From positions 1-8,988 of the forward strand of contig CAKUFW010000079.1 of NCBI GenBank assembly GCA_934650975.1: a stretch of DNA of 8,988 nt, in the 5' to 3' direction. Of this stretch, positions 6,839-8,988 are shown piece by piece. The position numbers and the translations under genes are program-made. Below the pieces are notes generated by a model. That model had not been told where the DNA came from. It made no database searches and worked only from the letters and a program-made list of their open reading frames with translations. Source of the DNA: an uncultured Collinsella sp. GTDB lineage: Bacteria > Actinomycetota > Coriobacteriia > Coriobacteriales > Coriobacteriaceae. How positions within the stretch are numbered: the first letter of the stretch is position 1; every line of letters starts with the position of its first letter.

Positions 6839-6845
6839 TTCCCCT
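6839..6845 (-). promoter_or_regulatory. M50 gene ribosome binding site overlapping the upstream stop
   Basis: AGGGGAA on the minus strand lies 4 nt before the M50 gene ATG at 6834 and shares AG with the TAG stop of the small membrane protein gene. It is a weaker match to the consensus than those of scpA and plsC. Confidence 0.55.
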
Positions 6846-7140
6846 AGCGGACGCGGCGCGAGGCGCGCGTGAGCAGGTAGTCGGCCACAAAGAGGATGAC
6901 GGCAACGATGGCGTAATCCAGGCGGAACACGCCGCCAAAGGGCGACGTGATGACGCCGTAGCCGGCAATGGCGCTCGGCAGGGCGCGCGAAAGCTCGACG
7001 ACAAAGCCGACGATCTGCAGTTTGGCGGTCAGTCCGCTAAAGCACAGCAGCACGGTCATCGCGCTCATAAAGATGCCGCAGATGCGACAGGCGACGGCGA
7101 TGATGCTCATCGCCACGGCAGCGGCTTTACGAGAGTTCAC
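6844..7140 (-). CDS. Small membrane protein of unknown function between ABC-F and M50 protease genes
   Basis: I do not recognise this 98-residue protein. It begins with a short basic end (MNSRK), then a strongly hydrophobic stretch (about 6-36), a second hydrophobic region (41-63) and a C-terminal helix [17 protein letters not shown] (74-90) closed by a basic tail TRASRRVR. I infer two to three membrane segments. Two cysteines lie in the first segment (Cys18, Cys21) and one at 33. The start is taken as GTG at 7140 because GGAGGAG lies 7 nt upstream; this makes a 14-nt overlap with the ABC-F gene. An ATG at 7110 lacks a ribosome site. The same frame stays open to 7260, but that part only runs through the ABC-F gene. 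The 9-nt spacing to the M50 gene, with a shared stop and ribosome site, suggests joint expression. The stop is TAG. Confidence 0.75.
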   Translation of the reverse strand: MNSRKAAAVAMSIIAVACRICGIFMSAMTVLLCFSGLTAKLQIVGFVVELSRALPSAIAGYGVITSPFGGVFRLDYAIVAVILFVADYLLTRASRRVR

Positions 7141-8988
7141 GCGCGGTCTCCTCCTCGATCTGGGTGGAAAGCTCGAGCCATTCGTCCTCGAGCTTGGGCA
7201 GCTCTTGCTTAAGCCCGTTATATTCCCCCAGCGCGGCGTTGAACTTATCCTGATCGGCATAAAGCTCTTCGCTTGCCATCAATTCCATAAGCTCGTCATA
7301 GCGGGCGCGCTTTTTGTCGAGCTCGGTCTCGATCTTCTTGAGCTGGTTGCGCACGCCCTTGAGCTTTTTGTTGAGCGCGGCGCGTGCCTGGGCCTCGGCA
7401 CGCTTTTGCTCCTTGGTCTTTTTGCCCTCGGCCGGCTTGGGTGCCACGGCAGGGGTGTTGGTCTGGGCGGCGTTGGCGGGCTTGGCGCTCTTGCCTGCGG
7501 ACGCCGCGTTCTCCCCTGCCGTCTCGGCGGCGGCGCGGGCTGCGAGGTCCTCGCGCTTGTAGAGGTAGTAGTCGTAGTCGCCGTCGTAGACCGTGACCTT
7601 GCCGTCGCGGATGTCGATGACGCGGTTGGCCACGGCGCGCACCAGGTGCTCGTCGTGGCTGATCAGCACGATGGTGCCGGGGAAGTTTTGCAGGGCGTTC
7701 TCGAGCATGTCCACCGAGTCGATGTCCAGGTGGTTGGTGGGCTCGTCCAGGCACAGGAGCGCCTCGGGCGCCACGAGCATCTTGGCGAGCGCCAGACGCG
7801 CCTTTTCGCCGCCGGAGAGGACGCGAACCTGCTTTTCGATTGCATCGTTGTCGCTAAACAGGAAGGCGCCCAGCAGGCTGCGCTGCTGCGGCACGGTCCA
7901 CTTGGGCGTGACGGTGTCGATCTCTTGCAGGACGGTGTTGGACTCGGTCATGCCCTCGAGCGCGTGCTGGGCATAGTAGGCGACGCCCACGTTGGTGCCC
8001 AGGTCCCGAGTGCCGGTGGTGGGCGGTTCCAGGCCGGCGATGATCTTCATGAGGGTGGACTTGCCGGCGCCGTTAGGGCCGACGAGCGCCACGTGTTCGC
8101 CGCGGTAAAGCTTAAGGTCGATGTCGCTGTAGATGTGCTTGTCGCCGTAGGACTTGGATACGTCCTCCAGACCCACGACCATGTCGCCGGAGCGCGGCGG
8201 GTCGGGGAACTTAAAGTCGATGTGCTTGTGGCCTTCGGGCAGGATGACGAGCTCCTTTTTGATCTGCTCGATCTTGCGGATGCGCTCCTGGGCCTGGGCG
8301 GCCTTGGTGGGCTTGTAGCGGAACTTGTCAACGAAGACCTGCATGTGGGCGATGTCGCGCTCCTGGGCGGCGCGCTTGGCGCGCATCTGCTCCAGGTTGT
8401 CCTCGCGCTGCTTAAGGTAGCTGCTGTAGTTGCCGGTGTAGGTGGTTACGCGGCGATTCTCGAGGGCGGCCACGTGGTCGACGCAGGCGTCCATGAAGGC
8501 GCGGTCGTGGCTGACGATGAGGACGGCGCCGTCGTAGCTGGCGATAAAGCCACGCAGCCACTGGACGCTTTCGAGGTCCAGGTGGTTGGTGGGCTCGTCC
8601 AGAAGCAGCAAGTCGGGATGGCGCAGGAAAAGCTTTGCCAGCGCGATGCGCATCTGCCAGCCGCCCGAGAACTCGGAGCACGGGCGCTCAAAGTCGGTGA
8701 CTTTAAAGCCCAGGCCGGACAGGATTTTGCGCGCGTTGCTCTCGAGCTCGTAGCCGCCCAGGTGCTCAAAGCGGTCCTGGACCTGGCCGTACTCGTTTAG
8801 GAGCGCGTCGACGTCCTTGCCCTGCTCGGAGAGCTCGGTGATCTGAGCCTGCAACTCGTTGGCGCGCTCGCCCATGCGGCGGATTTCCTTGGCGGCCGCC
8901 ATGACCTCGGAGAGGATGGTGGTGTCCTTGTGCTCCAGGTTGGTTTCCTGCTCTAGGTAGCCCACCTGGCAGTCCTTGGCGTACTGGA
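7127..8988 (-). CDS. ABC-F family ATPase (N-terminus cut by window edge)
   Basis: ABC-F proteins are soluble twin-ATPase proteins that bind the ribosomal E site and help stalled or antibiotic-blocked ribosomes. About 619 residues are visible, and the frame runs off the right edge upstream of GTG 8965, which encodes an internal Val of QVGYLEQE, not a start. The first Walker A is therefore outside. Numbering from 8965: first signature FSGGWQ (99-104), Walker B and [10 protein letters not shown] (121-130), SHD (152-154); a charged inter-domain linker (about 182-260); second Walker [10 protein letters not shown] (296-304), signature LSGGE (383-387), LDEPTNHLD (406-414), SHD (436-438). An Ala-rich linker (about 473-515) leads to a C-terminal coiled coil (about 520-610) like that of Uup/YheS-type members. 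No membrane domain is present, so it is not a transporter. A housekeeping role is more likely than resistance, but the sequence does not decide this. The stop is TAA, inside the next gene. Confidence 0.92.
   Translation of the reverse strand, partial: QYAKDCQVGYLEQETNLEHKDTTILSEVMAAAKEIRRMGERANELQAQITELSEQGKDVDALLNEYGQVQDRFEHLGGYELESNARKILSGLGFKVTDFERPCSEFSGGWQMRIALAKLFLRHPDLLLLDEPTNHLDLESVQWLRGFIASYDGAVLIVSHDRAFMDACVDHVAALENRRVTTYTGNYSSYLKQREDNLEQMRAKRAAQERDIAHMQVFVDKFRYKPTKAAQAQERIRKIEQIKKELVILPEGHKHIDFKFPDPPRSGDMVVGLEDVSKSYGDKHIYSDIDLKLYRGEHVALVGPNGAGKSTLMKIIAGLEPPTTGTRDLGTNVGVAYYAQHALEGMTESNTVLQEIDTVTPKWTVPQQRSLLGAFLFSDNDAIEKQVRVLSGGEKARLALAKMLVAPEALLCLDEPTNHLDIDSVDMLENALQNFPGTIVLISHDEHLVRAVANRVIDIRDGKVTVYDGDYDYYLYKREDLAARAAAETAGENAASAGKSAKPANAAQTNTPAVAPKPAEGKKTKEQKRAEAQARAALNKKLKGVRNQLKKIETELDKKRARYDELMELMASEELYADQDKFNAALGEYNGLKQELPKLEDEWLELSTQIEEETARELS
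7148..7154 (-). promoter_or_regulatory. Ribosome binding site of the small membrane protein, inside the ABC-F gene
   Basis: GGAGGAG on the minus strand lies 7 nt before GTG 7140, within the Glu-Glu-Glu codons at the end of the ABC-F gene. It is the main reason to choose the GTG start over the ATG at 7110. Confidence 0.7.
7506..7520 (-). repeat. Copy 3 of the GCAGGGGAG motif (in the ABC-F gene)
   Basis: The minus strand reads GGCAGGGGAGAACGC, identical over 15 bases to the ispH copy. It encodes Ala-Gly-Glu-Asn in the Ala-rich linker between the second ATPase domain and the coiled coil. The core 9-mer is at 7511-7519. Confidence 0.5.

Noticed and set aside
5995..7212. A 405-codon plus-strand open frame opposite the M50 and small membrane protein genes
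   Set aside because: Highly charged, low-complexity translation (Asp, His, Arg, Gly) as expected from the complement of membrane-protein codons; spans several genes.
7724..8602. A 27-base exact repeat (7724-7750 and 8576-8602)
   Set aside because: Both copies encode the LDEPTNHLD motif of the two ATPase domains of one protein; homology plus codon bias explains the identity.
6968..8800. A 610-codon open frame on the plus strand opposite the ABC-F gene
   Set aside because: It is the antisense shadow of a codon-biased gene: rarity of TTA, CTA and TCA codons removes stops from the complementary phase. Its composition (Leu, Val, Gly, Asp, His rich) shows no domain, and it crosses gene borders.
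8963..8965. GTG at 8965 as the start of the ABC-F gene
   Set aside because: The frame stays open to the edge, and the preceding residues continue the family pattern (QVGYLEQE). The first Walker A must lie upstream, so this is an internal Val codon.

Overview
The window reads as a stretch of conserved housekeeping genes from a high-GC bacterium, most likely an actinomycetote of the Coriobacteriia (Collinsella/Olsenella-like). The basis is the strong G/C preference at third codon positions, near-consensus AAAGGAGG ribosome sites, an MEP-type isoprenoid gene, and a ScpA-ScpB-RluB-Cmk gene order shared by Gram-positive lineages. The taxon is an inference from general features and was not checked by a search.

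All ten genes lie on the minus strand, so transcription runs from the right edge to the left. In that order they are: an ABC-F ATPase (N-terminus beyond the right edge); a 98-residue membrane protein I do not recognise; a site-2-type (M50) membrane metalloprotease; scpA and scpB (the two non-SMC subunits of the condensin complex); an RluB/RsuA-family rRNA pseudouridine synthase; cmk (CMP kinase); a PlsC-type acyltransferase; ispH (last step of the MEP pathway); and a DUF512 radical SAM protein with an N-terminal PDZ-like domain (C-terminus beyond the left edge).

The genes are packed tightly: two 14-nt overlaps, two 2-nt gaps, gaps of 3, 9 and 12 nt, and only two longer gaps (65 and 84 nt). 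None of the gaps exceeds 300 bases. The 84-nt gap before scpA holds a perfect 7-bp inverted repeat and a weak promoter-like pair of hexamers, so an internal transcription start there is possible. No terminator, RNA gene, mobile element or CRISPR array was seen.

The products cover translation (ABC-F, RluB), chromosome organisation (ScpAB), nucleotide supply (Cmk), membrane lipid and isoprenoid synthesis (PlsC, IspH) and membrane proteolysis (M50), a mix typical of a growth-linked core operon. I see no accessory or defence system. The points most worth a second look are a 9-base motif (GCAGGGGAG, minus strand) found three times in the same frame with uncommon codons, an HX4E instead of HX4D motif in the acyltransferase, a complete absence of TGA stops with TAG dominant, stop codons merged with ribosome sites, and the unrecognised small membrane protein beside the M50 protease.
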